Part shown: positions 43,228-54,971 of the stretch, one piece after another
Layout: every line of letters starts with the position of its first letter
Position numbering within the stretch: position 1 is the stretch's first letter
Assembly (NCBI GenBank): GCA_031841125.1
Contig: CM063113.1
Span: 43,988,197-44,052,196, forward strand
DNA: 64,000 nt
DNA from: Acanthococcus lagerstroemiae
Taxonomy: Eukaryota; Arthropoda; Insecta; Hemiptera; Eriococcidae
Direction of reading: 5' to 3'
Program-made: the position numbers and the translations under genes
The notes under the pieces: generated by a model
What the model saw: the letters and a program-made list of their open reading frames with translations, nothing else
Databases searched by the model: none
What the model was told of the DNA's origin: nothing

Positions 43228-44229
43228 TACAGTTTTACTTTACAGTTGATCTCACTCTTGCTCTCTCGTTAACGCTCGCCCTCTTCCTAGCCATCTACTG
43301 GCAAACGTTGACAGGCACTGTTACAAGTTAGGCAAATGCCAACTTCAACGGACCCTGCAATGTATCTAATGACTCCTCGTGTCGACTATCATTAAATGAA
43401 CCTTTCAAGTAGTTGCTTGTGTTCGAGAAATCCTTGACTCCGAGTCTACCTTAAATTGTGGTGCACTTAATGTTCAAGCAGTCCTTGACATTGAATCCAT
43501 CTATAAGTTCCTAAGTAGGTTTTCATTACGCTGACGACTAGTATAAGTCACTCAAGCCGCCTCCCACGCCGCTTCGTACTAACTTCACGTTTAGAATACT
43601 ACATTGGCGCTTCACCTACTAAATTTTACCGTTATCTTGACATCTTATGACTCGAAATATATCGAAATTTGGTTTAAAATCAGAAAGTTGTACTTTCAGA
43701 TTGCATGTTTCAGAAATCACAAAACGCTGATAACATAAGAACCACAAGAACTACAACAATTTTCTCGTTTATTCCATATTCATCGATATTTACATGTTAC
43801 GCTGCATAGATTTAACTCTTCATTATTTTGTGAAAATGAATATTTCTTGACTAAAATCGAAGAGTGTGATTAGATCTCATAAAACTCAAAGTAAAGTAAC
43901 TTGATTGTGGCGCTATCTGACGAAATAAATCGACTTAACAATTTTTCAGAACCCGATATTTACTTTGATTGGACAGCGAGTTGCAGCCTTTGGATATACA
44001 TCACTTTAACCCATAAAAAAGACACTACCTTTCCCTGGTTTGCTAATCTTTTGTCAGGGGAAGAAGTTAAACCTCTTCCCTTAGCCCAGGTGTTTCTTTA
44101 AAATTTTGAAAACCATCAAAGTTATGTAGAAATTTTCCCATCAAAATTTGTCCTACCCCGGATTATTTATAAAATTATTCTCTTACCTTTTCTGCATGCG
44201 GCGCCCCTAGGTGCTCTGAACAGTGGGTT
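43228..44229. other. Anonymous non-coding sequence
   Basis: No gene is supported. A small hairpin (AGGGGAAGA with TCTTCCCT) lies near 44056-44082. Confidence 0.4.
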
Positions 44230-44335
44230 CAAAAATACTCTGGAATCCACCGTATATTAACACAGGCCTTACAGGAGAAATAGTAGAATTTTTGCCATTT
44301 CCTCAGTGGCTTCAGCTGTTATTTCGGATGCCAAA
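44230..44335 (+). repeat. Fragment related to the foldback outer arm
   Basis: AACACAGGCCTTACAGGAG and the following A/T-rich block with CTCAGTGGCTTCAGC align with the outer arm at 22615-22690 (AACACAGGCTTAATAGGAGG and onward). Sequence to 44560 may hold degenerate internal units. Similarity is about 70 percent by eye. Confidence 0.42.
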
Positions 44336-46048
44336 AATGTTTTAAATAAAGGACACTCTGCAATGAAAGGGAAAATCAAAACATGTATTCAAAATCAGCA
44401 TGAAAAATTAATCTATGATTCAATTTTTCTTGTGACGATACCCCAAAAATAAGTTTTTCAAGATTGAGTTTTTTTGCCTGAACTCCGACAGTTCCCAAGA
44501 AGTTCAATTTTGATCCTAAGAATGACCTTTCTCTTGAAAATACTCGAAATTTTATCTACGAGTACATTCAGGATGTGTAGATGGTGATCCTCTCAAGTTT
44601 CTTTCGTGAAGTTATTCGGCAAGGAAGTCGTTTGATGTAAATCCAATGTAGAACTTCGAACACAAGTCTATATCATTCAAGAAATTTGAAAACTGAGAAA
44701 TATACCGTATCTCCATCAAACTTTGGAAACTTTTTTCTTGAGAAATACTGTAATACTCACATATTGCACCTACTTGTTGAATTTTTTGGTTTTTGTCATT
44801 TCCAGCTTTTGCACCTCAGTACGTGCTTCAATCGTGAAATTTTGGATAATTTTTTGCCGCCGAATATTTGTTTGTGTTTTGTACTGATAGCGATTTGAAA
44901 AATTTGATTTTAAAATTCAAATTTGCTTTTTCTGTTTCAGGTTCAAAAGTTTCAAATGCTTCGCGTTGTAATCAATACATTTTTCTCGTGATTTCGGATA
45001 TTTTTCAAGGTTTTCAAATATGGCGTGTCGAAACTTGTTCGGAGTGTGTTTTTTTTTGTTGTTTTTTTTCTTTTTTGTAATTAATATCTAACTGGAATTG
45101 CTGAAACGCCGATACGATGCCAGGTCAGTGGTACTTATTAAGGCTTCTCATTCAATTATTATTAATTTAATATGAATTTTGAACTCTTACTTAACAAACT
45201 ATTCCTGACCCTCTGTGTGTGCGCGCGCGCCATCCGTTACTTTACAAATCGCAAACATGATGCAAGCAATGATGTCAAAATGGAATTTGGGGTCTTCGAA
45301 TACCCCCAACCATTGTCCTAGTGTAAATTTTGCACACTTTATCTGTTTAAAAACTTCCACTAAAATACTGCCTGTCTAAATCATTGAAATACACAAACAC
45401 CCGATTTTACAGGTGTGGTATCCAAGGGGCGGAGACCAGTGGGAACGCAAATTTTCTGTGGTGGATTAGTCATGGCGGTAGGAGAAAATCGAGTGTAACT
45501 TGAAATTTGAACTCCTCCTATTCGCAAAGTCCAATGAAATAAGAAAAAAGCTCAAGAAATTGCTTTTCTCTCCTGAAATGTGCTGCTCGAAGGAGTGATT
45601 CTGAATCTTTGTGACTTTTCTGTGGAAGATACGAAAAAAGTACTGAACACCGTTTTTCTAGGCAGTGTGGTGGTGAATAAGTTTTGGTTGAGATTTTCTT
45701 ATTATATCGCGTAGTACTCGAAGTTTTTGGGAAAAAAGACAACATAGTATTGGCGAGATCGAGTGCGCCCATAAAAAACTATCAGAAGGGATAGGGGCCC
45801 GGCATTTTCAGTGTGTTAGGCTGGACAGCACTAAAATATTTTTAGAGAAGTCCCAGAAACAGGCTCAAGTTTTATGTAGGATTTTGCATAAGGAAAAGTG
45901 TAATCTAGCTTTTTGTTGTCAAAAATCAAAAGAAGAGTACATAAATTGTTTGTACCCCGAAATACTGCACTCGGTGAGATGTATATTTCCCCCGAAAAAT
46001 TCGATTTAGGGAGCACTGGGATGGTCAAAGATGGGGCTCTCTAGGGTT
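44336..46048. other. Anonymous AT-rich sequence
   Basis: A TG/CG alternating run lies at about 45215-45231. No gene is supported. Confidence 0.42.
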
Positions 46049-47534
46049 TATCAACGCAGTTGTGAATTAAAATCAACAAAAACTAAACACGTGCTTTCAT
46101 AGTTTATGGGCACACTGAACTAATTTTTGAAGTCATTTTAGGCTTATTTGCTACCTCAAGAACTCTATAGGGAGTCATAACCTAAACATTTGGGGTAATG
46201 GTCTCAAGGATGTTGATTATAAGGTTCCTTGTAACTCTTAATCCAACGCTTACGTATTAAGATGCACAGGGGCCTACAAGTTGAAATATCAACATATACA
46301 TACACAGATATTATTAATATCAAACACAGCACCTCATTGGTCGTTGAGTTCATTTTTGAAGTCATTCGAGCTGTGACCTTTATCTATCGAGGTCCTTAGG
46401 AGGCTGTAACCTGAAATTTTGACCAATTTGAGTTGATTAATATTATTCATTATTAGCTTCCATCAACCATAACAAAAACTTTTTAAATGAAAAATATCAG
46501 ACTTCACTCTGCCAGTAGAAATGAGCATCCTCTGCTTGCCCTGATTCGAGAAAAACCACAATGAGCCTCCATATTCCACTGACGTAAGCTGATCACCAAA
46601 ACACATCCCCAAAACCTAAAATCTTGAAAACTATAAACGAGCATTCATTTGACCTATTTCTGCTCTTCACGAAATTAATAAAACTGTTTCGGAACCGTCA
46701 CGGACACACTCTAGACCATTAAATAGGAATTTTGAAATTCCCCGTTCACCCTCCCGAAATGCATTAGGACGGTATAAAAACATGAAAATATAATTTCAAT
46801 GTATATAGCTGTATTACTACATTTAGACTTGTACGTTAAGTTGTAGAACTGGCTGCTAACTGTTGCCCTACACATTAAACATTAAATAAATAAAATAAAT
46901 TACCTGTTTTCCGTTATTAATATTTAGGTTACGCCTCCTGTGGACTTTCGTACGTAGGGGTTATAGCGCTAATAACTTCAAAAATGAACTTGTGACCCAA
47001 GAATAGTTACGTCTATTAATAATATTTATATAGGTAAATGTCGATATTTCAGGTTGTAGCCTCACGTGGATTTTAACAGGTAAGGGTTATAGCGCAAATA
47101 ACATACCCAAGAAATGCTGTCTGTAATTAATAATATTTATGTAGGTAAATGTCAATATTTCAGGATATAACCCCCTGTGGATTTTAACACGTAGAGGTAA
47201 TAGTGCAAATAACATACACAAGAAATGCTGTGTATAATCAATGAGATCTGTATAGGTAAATGTCGATATTTCAAGTTGTAGCCACTGAGGGCCTTAATAT
47301 GTAGAGGTAAGAGCTTACTTAACCTCAAAATTGGTCTCAGGGTTGCAAGAAACTCTACAATCGATATTCGTGAAGCTATTTACCCAAAATTATTGGTTGT
47401 GACCCTCTATGAAGCCTTGTGGAGGTATGTCTAGAATGACCTCAAAAATGATTTCAGTGTACCCATAAATCAGGACAGAAGTTATTACATGCCCTTGTCT
47501 ATTTTTGTTGACTGGAATACACAATCCTGTTAGT
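46049..47534. repeat. Foldback-like 1.5-kb inverted array, 111-bp units
   Basis: In the right arm GTAAATGTCGATATTTCAGG-type units start at 47034, 47145 and 47256, exactly 111 bp apart. The left arm (46050-46440) holds units in the opposite orientation. Its complement near 46190-46080 matches 47380-47470, with shared phrases CTTCAAAAATTAGTTCAGTG against CCTCAAAAATGATTTCAGTG, then CCCATAAA in both. The outer edges match again around CAACAAAAACTAAAC and its partner near 47510. The centre lies near 46650-46850. No protein is encoded. Confidence 0.78.
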
Positions 47535-47751
47535 AAGTCTCTGACAGCCTTATCTTTCACTAACGTATGCCCCCCACCCCAAAAGAAAAATCAAAAATTT
47601 TGAAAGCATAATATAATATTTGGGCAAAAGTTGATACCCCAAAGGAGCGTATTTTTTGGATTCAACCAGTTTATTTACTCCTTTTCGATTTTCAATGGCG
47701 AAATGAGCTGAATTGCACTTCTCCTTCTGTGGAATCCTATGTTTTAGAGGA
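47535..47751. other. Anonymous sequence
   Basis: No gene or structure. A short C-rich tract lies near 47569. Confidence 0.3.
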
Positions 47752-48019
47752 CTCCTCGAAAACCCTTTTTTTCTCGCTGAAATTTTGGGTACTTAGTTTG
47801 GACACTTAAATACACCAATTTTTCGGGTGGGAGCAAGAATCGAAAAAAAAGAAGCGTGAGGTGTCGGGGGACAGCCGACAGAAAAGTCCTCGAAAACCCT
47901 TTTTTTTTCTCGCTGAAATTTTGGGTACTTAGTTTTGACACTTAAATACCCCAATTTTTCGGGTGGGAGCAAGAATCGAAAAAAAAAGCGTGAGGTGTCG
48001 GGGGACAGCCGACAGAAAA
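47752..48019. repeat. 134-bp tandem duplication, nearly identical
   Basis: CCTCGAAAACCC begins at 47754 and 47888. The two units share GCTGAAATTTTGGGTACTTA, TTTTTCGGGTGGGAGCAAG and GTGTCGGGGGACAGCCGACA. Differences are limited to a few bases and homopolymer lengths, so the duplication is recent. Confidence 0.9.
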
Positions 48020-48020
48020 A

Positions 48021-48022
<2 letters not shown>

Positions 48023-48069
<47 letters not shown>
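48023..48069. repeat. (CT)n microsatellite
   Basis: An uninterrupted CT dinucleotide run of about 47 bp directly follows the 134-bp duplication. Confidence 0.95.
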
Positions 48070-48071
<2 letters not shown>

Positions 48072-49683
48072 GCTCCCTATCTCACTAAATGTGGGTGGAG
48101 CATTACTACGTCACTTGCGTTGCATATTTCCGTGTTCACGTTCGTTTCACTTTTTCTGCGTTAACTGACCATCCTGAACCTGCGTAAAGAAACTTCACTT
48201 CAAAAAGTGAAATAAGTACCATTATACACCCTTCAAGCGTTGATATATTTTGAAAACATTTTACACACCTTATTTTCAGACTAAAGGTACCTTCCACCCA
48301 CCTTCCCATATAATTTTCCCAAAGAAAAATTGTTTGTCATTTTACCTTATTGTGCATGCAACTGCGAGCTTGAGAATACATCTCGCTGTAGCTACTTATT
48401 TCATTTGCGGAAGTTTCGAGAGCGACATTACCAAGAATCGAAATTCAATTAAGGAAGTTCTTTTCTCGTTCTGTTGAAATGTATTTTGTGAGGAAGTTAT
48501 TCAATATTGATGCAATGCTTCCCCATACTCAACCAGGAACGTAATTTCTTTCGATGCTATCGTTACGGAGGAAAAGGGAAAAAATAACTTCTAACTCTCT
48601 GGTTAAAGAACAGAAGCACATACGATGTTATGCGTGTGAACATGAGAAATGCGCCACGCATATACAGATGTGAAAAACGGAACCAGGGTAATCAGATATA
48701 AATTCATTTTCACGAGAAGTTCTCATACCACACGCTTTTGTCTTCTTTTTTTATTTTCGCTAAGTGCAGAAAAATTTGAAGTCCCGCCGTAAAAGTGTTG
48801 TTTTTGCGTTTTCGCCGTTCGGCGCTGGAAAACAGAGAATATTCAAATCGATTCTGTGTAAGAACAAGTGTTCTGGAAAGAAAAACGTCTCACTCATTTT
48901 GTTATCCGATTCAAAACTTTTCTTATTGTGCAACGTGCTGCTCGTTTATCGCGTTTTCCTTATTACAACGAAATCATTAAACTGACAACGTTGCTGGAAA
49001 AGTACATAGAAAAGAGTTATGCTATCTCGTATGCTGACGCTGATTCGAAATCGACTTTCTAATAAGGAAAACTCGGCGTGATGAGCGACAAAACGATCGA
49101 GTTATAGCATAGTAACTTCCGAATATGCCGATCCGCGACAAATGAGGTTAACTTTGTATTAAACGACTTTCCTTTTTCGAAATAAGTTTGTTAACATTTT
49201 CCCATAAAATGCGAACTGCGTTCGAACTGCGCGGCGCGCTGCAAAACTCAAAATTCGAATCGTGTTTGCTTAATACGCGATCGGGATAATCGAGTTGAAG
49301 ACATTTACCTGAACGCTCGGAGTGCTGTTGTCTGAATTCGGCATAAATCAAATTACCTATCGGTGTTGATTTCGACTTCAGTATGTGTAGACCTATACCT
49401 CTATCCGGATAGGCTGTCGACTCATTAAGTAACTTGATAAGCCTGAGCGAGCGATGGTGCAGGCAGCGCTGGATTTATATGAAGGGCCAAAGGGGCCATT
49501 AGCATCAGGGCGTCTCGCCCGCAGCGTGCGCCTAGAAAAGTACCAAGAAGGGAAGGAAAAACGAGAAGAAGAAAACAGGAAGGCAGAATGGCGAACAATG
49601 AGTGAAAGATATCGCTGCGATTTCCACAACTAATCGTCATTTTGACATGGATATGTCTATGGCTCGTCACATAAAAAAGAAAA
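48070..49683. other. Anonymous, CpG-rich single-copy-like DNA
   Basis: The open frames at 48764-49062 overlap in all three plus frames, a sign of composition rather than coding. No repeat is recognised. The segment near 49463-49560 contains CAGCGCTGGATTTA, an isolated hAT-like end without a partner. Confidence 0.4.
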
Positions 49684-49838
49684 TTTCAGCAGAAAATGCT
49701 CCGCGGAAAACGTTCCGCAGAAAAATATAACCATCATGATGTAGTTAGTGTATTCCTCTTCACGCGGTCATTCGTTCCTTTGCGTTTCGACCGACCAACA
49801 CGGAGAATGCCGAGCGAAGCCGAGAATAGACGACTAGA
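49684..49838. repeat. Dispersed repeat, copy B
   Basis: Aligns with 41911-42058 in the same orientation: TATTCCTCTTCACGCGGTC, GTTTCGACCGACC and AGAATGCCGAGCGAAGCC match the other copy with scattered changes. The minus strand of both can be read as LGILRV-RSKR-G-NDR-KRNT, so a coding origin is possible but unproven. Confidence 0.75.
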
Positions 49839-51154
49839 GAAGGCATTGAAATGTATGGGCATGCGCGTTAACGCGGTCGCTTGAACGACATATCCATGTA
49901 ACAATGTCTTTCCGTGCAGCGGTCGGACTCTGTCTTTTATACTTTCATTATTTTTTTGACCCGAGATTGAAATGATATGAAACAAGCAGCTCTGCTGCTC
50001 GAAAAAAAGGTCGGCTCTCGGCTGGAAAATAGAGGTATACTGTGTACAGTTGGACGCTAATAAACAAAAAGCGACATTTGTTGATAAAATGAGTTATCCG
50101 TATCCTTGGAAAGAGCGTAAAAAGTAGAATTTCTTAAAATTGGGGTTCCTCATACAAAAATGCGTATCCACGTTGAAAAAAGCTTATCAGTAAACGTTAT
50201 GTTGTAGAGTTTCTATAGGGCTCTTGAACTTTGAATCACGTGTGCCTGAAAAACCGATTTTTATAGCTCTTTAAGTCGCCGAAAATCTTGATATTATTCT
50301 TCCTGCGCTTCAGACAAAGGGCGAATTTTCATTGAAATGAAGTTCATACATTGAATACGCATAGCCATCATGAATGCTATCAAGACATGTTAAAGAGCAG
50401 GCAGTTTCAAACAGCTACAAGGAGACTTCATCCCTCGAAACCTCAAACAGAATATCAAAACTACCATACTTAATACTTAATTATGTTTAGGAAACATGAT
50501 TCATATCCCATTATTCCTTTGAAAATTTACTGATAAGGGCGAGAGTATTGCAGAAATAGATACGTTACGGGAATCCCAACGAACATGTTTCATTTGATCT
50601 TGACCTATAAGCTGGAATTGTAAAACATAGGAGTCGTAGAATTCGTATAGTAGAGTCCGAAACGTAATATTCAAAAACGCATCACACAAATTACAAAATA
50701 TTTACCTAACATGCTGGAAAACGAGGAAAATGTTCTTAGCGTTGTAGAATGTGGATTGATAACGTATTATGTAGAACGTAGAAGTAGAACCGCAGTAAGA
50801 TCACGATCAATGAACACTACTGAAGAAGAAGAAAAAAACGAAGAGAGGAAAAAGTTATTGCAAGAGACTCATTGTGAACCTAATAAAATTAAAATTGTTG
50901 CTTACAATGCTGTTCATTTTTTTCAGCTAATTAATTTCTCGAAAATAAAGGGCCACAGGACTGAACTATGACTCAGATCACTCATCTGAAATGACACGCC
51001 ACTGAACTGAACTGAACGGATGAGAAAAGAAGAGAAAATAAAAGTGATGTTGCAACTGGCTCGGCTACTCCTAGCCGACGCTAAAAATTGAAAATTATTA
51101 TGTTATAAAATAATAAAAATTGAGCATAAGTTCATGCTACAAACGGCCATGGAC
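49839..51154. other. Anonymous non-coding sequence
   Basis: A frame at 50711-50971 has a Glu-rich stretch but no recognisable domain. Nothing else is supported. Confidence 0.4.
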
Positions 51155-51165
51155 AGTTTCAAGTT

Positions 51166-51287
51166 TTCCTTTTGTAGGGTGTGCCAATTCACTTTTCCTT
51201 CTTCTGTATTAGAAGAAGGAAAAGTGAATTGGCACACCCTACAAAAGGAATATTACCAAGTTCACTCACACTCCAAAATGGACACTA
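51166..51287 (+). mobile_element. 122-bp hairpin element with 3' tail, copy 2
   Basis: The arms at 51166-51205 and 51211-51250 are perfect complements over 40 bp and enclose only GTATT. They start TTCCTTTTGTAGGGTGTGCC, matching the outer 38-40 bp of the arms at 41.1 kb. The 3' tail (AGTTCACTCACACTCC, then GGACACTA) matches copy 1. The direct repeat AGTTTCAAGTT flanks it at 51155-51165 and 51288-51298. The whole interior of the family is missing, leaving a short hairpin plus tail. Confidence 0.88.
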
Positions 51288-51299
51288 AGTTTCAAGTTT

Positions 51300-52974
51300 G
51301 GTTAAGCGAGAAAAAATGCTTTTCAAATATGCGTTAGAATGAAACAAAAATGCTATAAGAGACTGAAAATAAGTACTGATGGTTAAATTTCTGTATTGCT
51401 CAACATATTAGAAGTTTCCACCAACCTGCAGTTTCTAGTCCCTCGTGGATCGAATGGCCACTCAAAATTGATTTTATTGTAAAACTGTTTGGTATGTACT
51501 TGAAAAACCCTGTTTTTCGTACCTGCGCATATCATACCGCTTCAACAGGAAAGTTTCTGTTAGTAATTGACGACATATGACAGAAATTGACTCTACTTTC
51601 TTGGCTATCTTACCCAATGGATTCGACTAATTTTTCTTTCCTATAGTTACATATTTCAGCTTTCCAACTCCATTCAGTTCGGAGGAAAACATTTTTTCAC
51701 TATCCCCCCCCCCAAAGAAATATGGCTCGAAGAAAGAAAAAAACTTGGTGGGTCTTTCTGTGATTGGCACCGGGGCGTATTTCTCCTGGATTCGGTACTG
51801 AGTACAGGCCTGGTTTTTATGGAGTCGTTCATTTCAAATATATCGTTCGTATCAGATTTTTCATCCATTCTCAATTGGTTCCGAGAATCCAGGTTTCGGA
51901 TCCAAAATGGACCGAAATTGAATTAGCTAGAAAAACAAATTATCGATAAGACTTCTTCTTGGGTCGCTTATTTCGAAAATCGCAATATATTTTTGATCCA
52001 GCTCCGATTTGATCTACAAATTCAATGTTTCCCCCAGCGAAGGGGCGAAATTGACTTGCATTGGAAAATTGAACTGCACAACGAATTGTTTTCTCAAATT
52101 TGTTTTCATCGATTATTTTTTATTTATTTTTGATCGTTGATCTTGAATGTCGCATCATATTTCTGATGTGACTCCGATTTGGCTTCCACAGAGCCATTTA
52201 TTTTGAGTCTTTCAGTCGAGTAATGTGGAAGCAGTTATTACCAAGAAAATTTTAGTAACTACTGGAAGTGAGGATGGATTGAGACTTTGAGAAACATAGT
52301 TGAAAAGGCTTGGGCTTGGTTTAACTTAGTTTTAAAAATTTGGCCGATGGAGAGTCCAAACCATGTTTAAAAATCTTTTTTCAGAATATCCTGAGCTACC
52401 TACTATGTTGGCTGAAAAGGCTTGACGTTACAATTATTTATGTAGCTTTTTAATCAGTTTTCATATAAAAAGTTCGAATGCCAATTTAAAATTTAGTAGT
52501 CTCACAATTCCAGAATACTGGGTGTTCTGCTCCCTGATTTCGATAATTGTATTAGACTTTCCATTTAGATCCGATATGAGTTTCAGTGTCGAAAATGGTT
52601 ACTCGTCTCAAATGTCTGAAATCAACTTAGCTTAATAAATTGAATTAAATATCGAACTAGGTTTTTTTTTTTAAATTTTTTTTTAAATATTGTAATCAAA
52701 TTATCCAATTTATCATCGAAAGATTACTTGAGGTGAAATAAAATTAACAACTTAGGATAAATAAAATTGTGAAAAGCGTACCTATTGAATGTTTGAGTTT
52801 TGGATTATGAAAGAATAAATACGCCAAGAACAACAATTATTGTAAAACTGCGTCAATACATTTTTTACAAAAAGTTTTTTTTCCCCCTTGAGAAATATAC
52901 AGGGTTCATAGGTTTTCCTTCCGCCGCGCCGTAGAAAAACTAGTTTTTCGCGAAACCTGCCAGGCGAGCGGTCT
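51300..52974. other. Anonymous sequence with a weak internal repeat
   Basis: A loose repeat of about 170 bp is visible at 51975-52200 (CTCCGATTTGATCTAC against CTCCGATTTGGCTTCC). A C tract lies near 51703. No gene. Confidence 0.38.
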
Positions 52975-53396
52975 CTTCGACAAGAATTTCATGAGAAATA
53001 TTCAAGGAAAACTCCGAAGGCTTTTGAAGGATTTTATCAAGAATCTTCAGGAAAAATTTTCTAAATCTTCGAAGAATTTCATTGGAAACCTTCGAAAAAA
53101 GTCTCCTATTCACGAAAAATTTGTGATCATTTTCTAAGAATTTCATCGGACATCATTGAAAAATATCTCCAATAATGATTTCAGGCGAAATTTGTCTGAA
53201 ATTTTAGGAAAAATTTCCGATGATTCCAAACAATTTTATCAAGAATGATTGAGAAGTATCTCGAATGATTTTGGAAGGATATCCTTATAAAAAACTTTGA
53301 TGCTTTTCAAAGATATTCGTCAAACATGTTCGGGGAAAATCTCCAATGATTTCTATAAGGAATTAATCAGAAATCTTTTTTAACGAGACACGTAAC
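52975..53396. repeat. 46-bp minisatellite, left block
   Basis: Degenerate units built on GAATTTCATCGGAAAT, a GAAAAA stretch, and TCTCCAATGATTTC continue up to the retrotransposon tail at 53397. The same units resume at 54340. The true period is clearest in the right block. Confidence 0.7.
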
Positions 53397-54260
53397 GCCT
53401 GTAGGCCATGATCTCGGCATTTGCATCATATTTGTTAAATTACATCTAACTTATAATATTAGTTATAAAAATTAGTCTAGATATGGTTTGAGAGATTGTT
53501 GCGATTTATGAGGGTAATCAGATGCTGTACATTATCAATTTGTAGGTATTGAATGCGGTGATTGCGGCTATATGATTTACAGTGTTGGATGATATGTAGT
53601 ATAGTAAGAGGAGAAGAACATAGGTTACAGATTGGTGGTGGTTGGTGAAGAAATATATATTCGTGGGTAAGACGTGAGTGGCCAAGGAAGATTCTTTGAT
53701 AGTTGTTTCGGTTGATCGAGAGGTAGCGCATAAGATGCTGAAGATGTTGGTCCAGTTGGATATATCCGATTTGATGCTGCGGAGTTTGTTGTCGGTGGTA
53801 TGGATCCATTCTTCGTTCCATAAGGCCATAATTTGTTGGTGTAGGTAGGCTTTGATGTCTGGATTATTCAGAAGTTGAATAGTTGTTTCTGGTTTGGATT
53901 TAGCAGCAGCGTCAACAAGATCTTGTCCTATAATATCACGGTGACCCGGGATCCACGTTAATACTATTGTGATGTCTTGTTGAGCAAGTTGGTTGAGAAT
54001 AAACTGCGTTTGACTGGTCAGGGCATCCGTGCTTGGAGTTTTCGTAATGATGTTTGGGAATTCGTGAAAATTAGAAATTTCGAGAATGCTGTGGTTGGTA
54101 GGTTGATCAAACACTGGTTGATAGCGACCAACTCGACTGTGTTGATTGAAGATAATTTTGGTACAGCAAATGACAGTATATGTGACCGTGAACGAAGAAA
54201 AGGTGCTTATGGCTAAAATCAAGTTTGTGAGAAAAACACGTTCAAAGTTAGGCAACACTT
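53397..54260 (-). pseudogene. I/Jockey-type LINE, RNase H and C-terminal end
   Basis: The minus strand holds the C-terminal part of a non-LTR ORF2 in three frames. First comes an RNase H segment with INTVELVAI and IFTNSQTSL (54140-54010), where the usual Asp of the TDS box is Asn. Then, in another frame, VLTWIPGHRDIIGQDLVDAAAK (54000-53890). Then, in a third, GHSRLTHEYIF with a CxxC...H...C knuckle beginning CNLC (53690-53610). Two frameshifts make it inactive. The 3' UTR ends near 53397 with CTCGTTAAAAAA. RNase H presence points to the I/Jockey/R1 group rather than RTE. It is inserted in a 46-bp minisatellite. Confidence 0.85.
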
Positions 54261-54339
54261 TTATTCCGCTCTCGCATTAGATGAACAGTAAATCGGTTTT
54301 TTTTAGCCATAAGCACCTTTTCTTCGTTCACGGTCACAT
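54180..54339. repeat. Perfect 39-bp inverted repeat
   Basis: 54180-54218 and 54301-54339 are exact complements over 39 bp, starting ATGTGACCGTGAACGAAG, with 82 bp between. It sits at the 5' edge of the LINE fragment, where an inverted segment is a known by-product of target-primed reverse transcription. Confidence 0.93.
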
Positions 54340-54545
54340 TTGTTGAAGATAAATTTGATGATTTTCGGAGAATTTCATAGGAAATATTCCGAAAAAAAGT
54401 CCAGTGTTTTCCAAAGAATTTCCTCGAAAATCTTCGGGAAAATTTCTCAATAATTTCCAAAGAATTGCATCGGAAATTTTCGGAAAACAACTCCGATAAT
54501 TTCCGAAGAATCTCTTCGAAAATTTTTAGAAAAAATTCCTAATGT
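54340..54545. repeat. 46-bp minisatellite, right block
   Basis: Units beginning GAATTTCATAGG, GAATTTCCTCGA, GAATTGCATCGG and GAATCTCTTCGA follow at 46-bp intervals from 54372. They are the same family as 52975-53396 on the other side of the LINE. Confidence 0.82.
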
Positions 54546-54792
54546 TTCGTCACACTCAATGAAAACATTCAAACCTCTCATAGACACCCGGAGTACTCAC
54601 AGATAAACTAAATACAATACTTCCGATTCATCCGAAATCAATATCAAAAACTAAAAGGCGTAGATTCCCCCCCCCCTCCGGCTAACAAAAGATTTCATGA
54701 AATGTTCTAAATGTCTGTGCCCGCTTGCTGTCATATGCGAAAAACTAGTTCTCCTATGGCGGAAAGAAAACCGACTAACCCTATATAGTGTG

Positions 54793-54971
54793 CGGTAGCG
54801 TAATTTTTTGCGTTTTTATGGTGGGGAATGAGTAAATCCCCTCCCCCACTCGGAAATTAAAATAGATTTTTCTCTGTGCATTAAACTAAAACAACTGAAA
54901 AGAGAGGGGGAAAAAGATTTTTGAAAATTGCGACCCTCCCCCCAAAATTTTCCTATAATATGACGCTACTG
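54793..54971. mobile_element. 179-bp hAT-like MITE
   Basis: The left end CGGTAGCGTAATTTT and the complement of the right end CAGTAGCGTCATATT match at 12 of 15 positions. The flanking 8-mers ATAGTGTG and ATAGTACG match at 6 of 8, a plausible aged hAT target duplication. C-rich and G-rich runs lie inside near both ends. Non-coding. Confidence 0.65.

Noticed and set aside
45215..45231. Alternating TG/CG run as a Z-DNA regulatory site
   Set aside because: Too short and without any gene context to support a function.
48764..49062. Three overlapping plus-strand frames
   Set aside because: Overlap of all three frames without a domain indicates a stop-poor stretch, not a gene.
49466..49500. CAGCGCTGGATTTA as a hAT-like end
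   Set aside because: No partner terminus or target duplication found.
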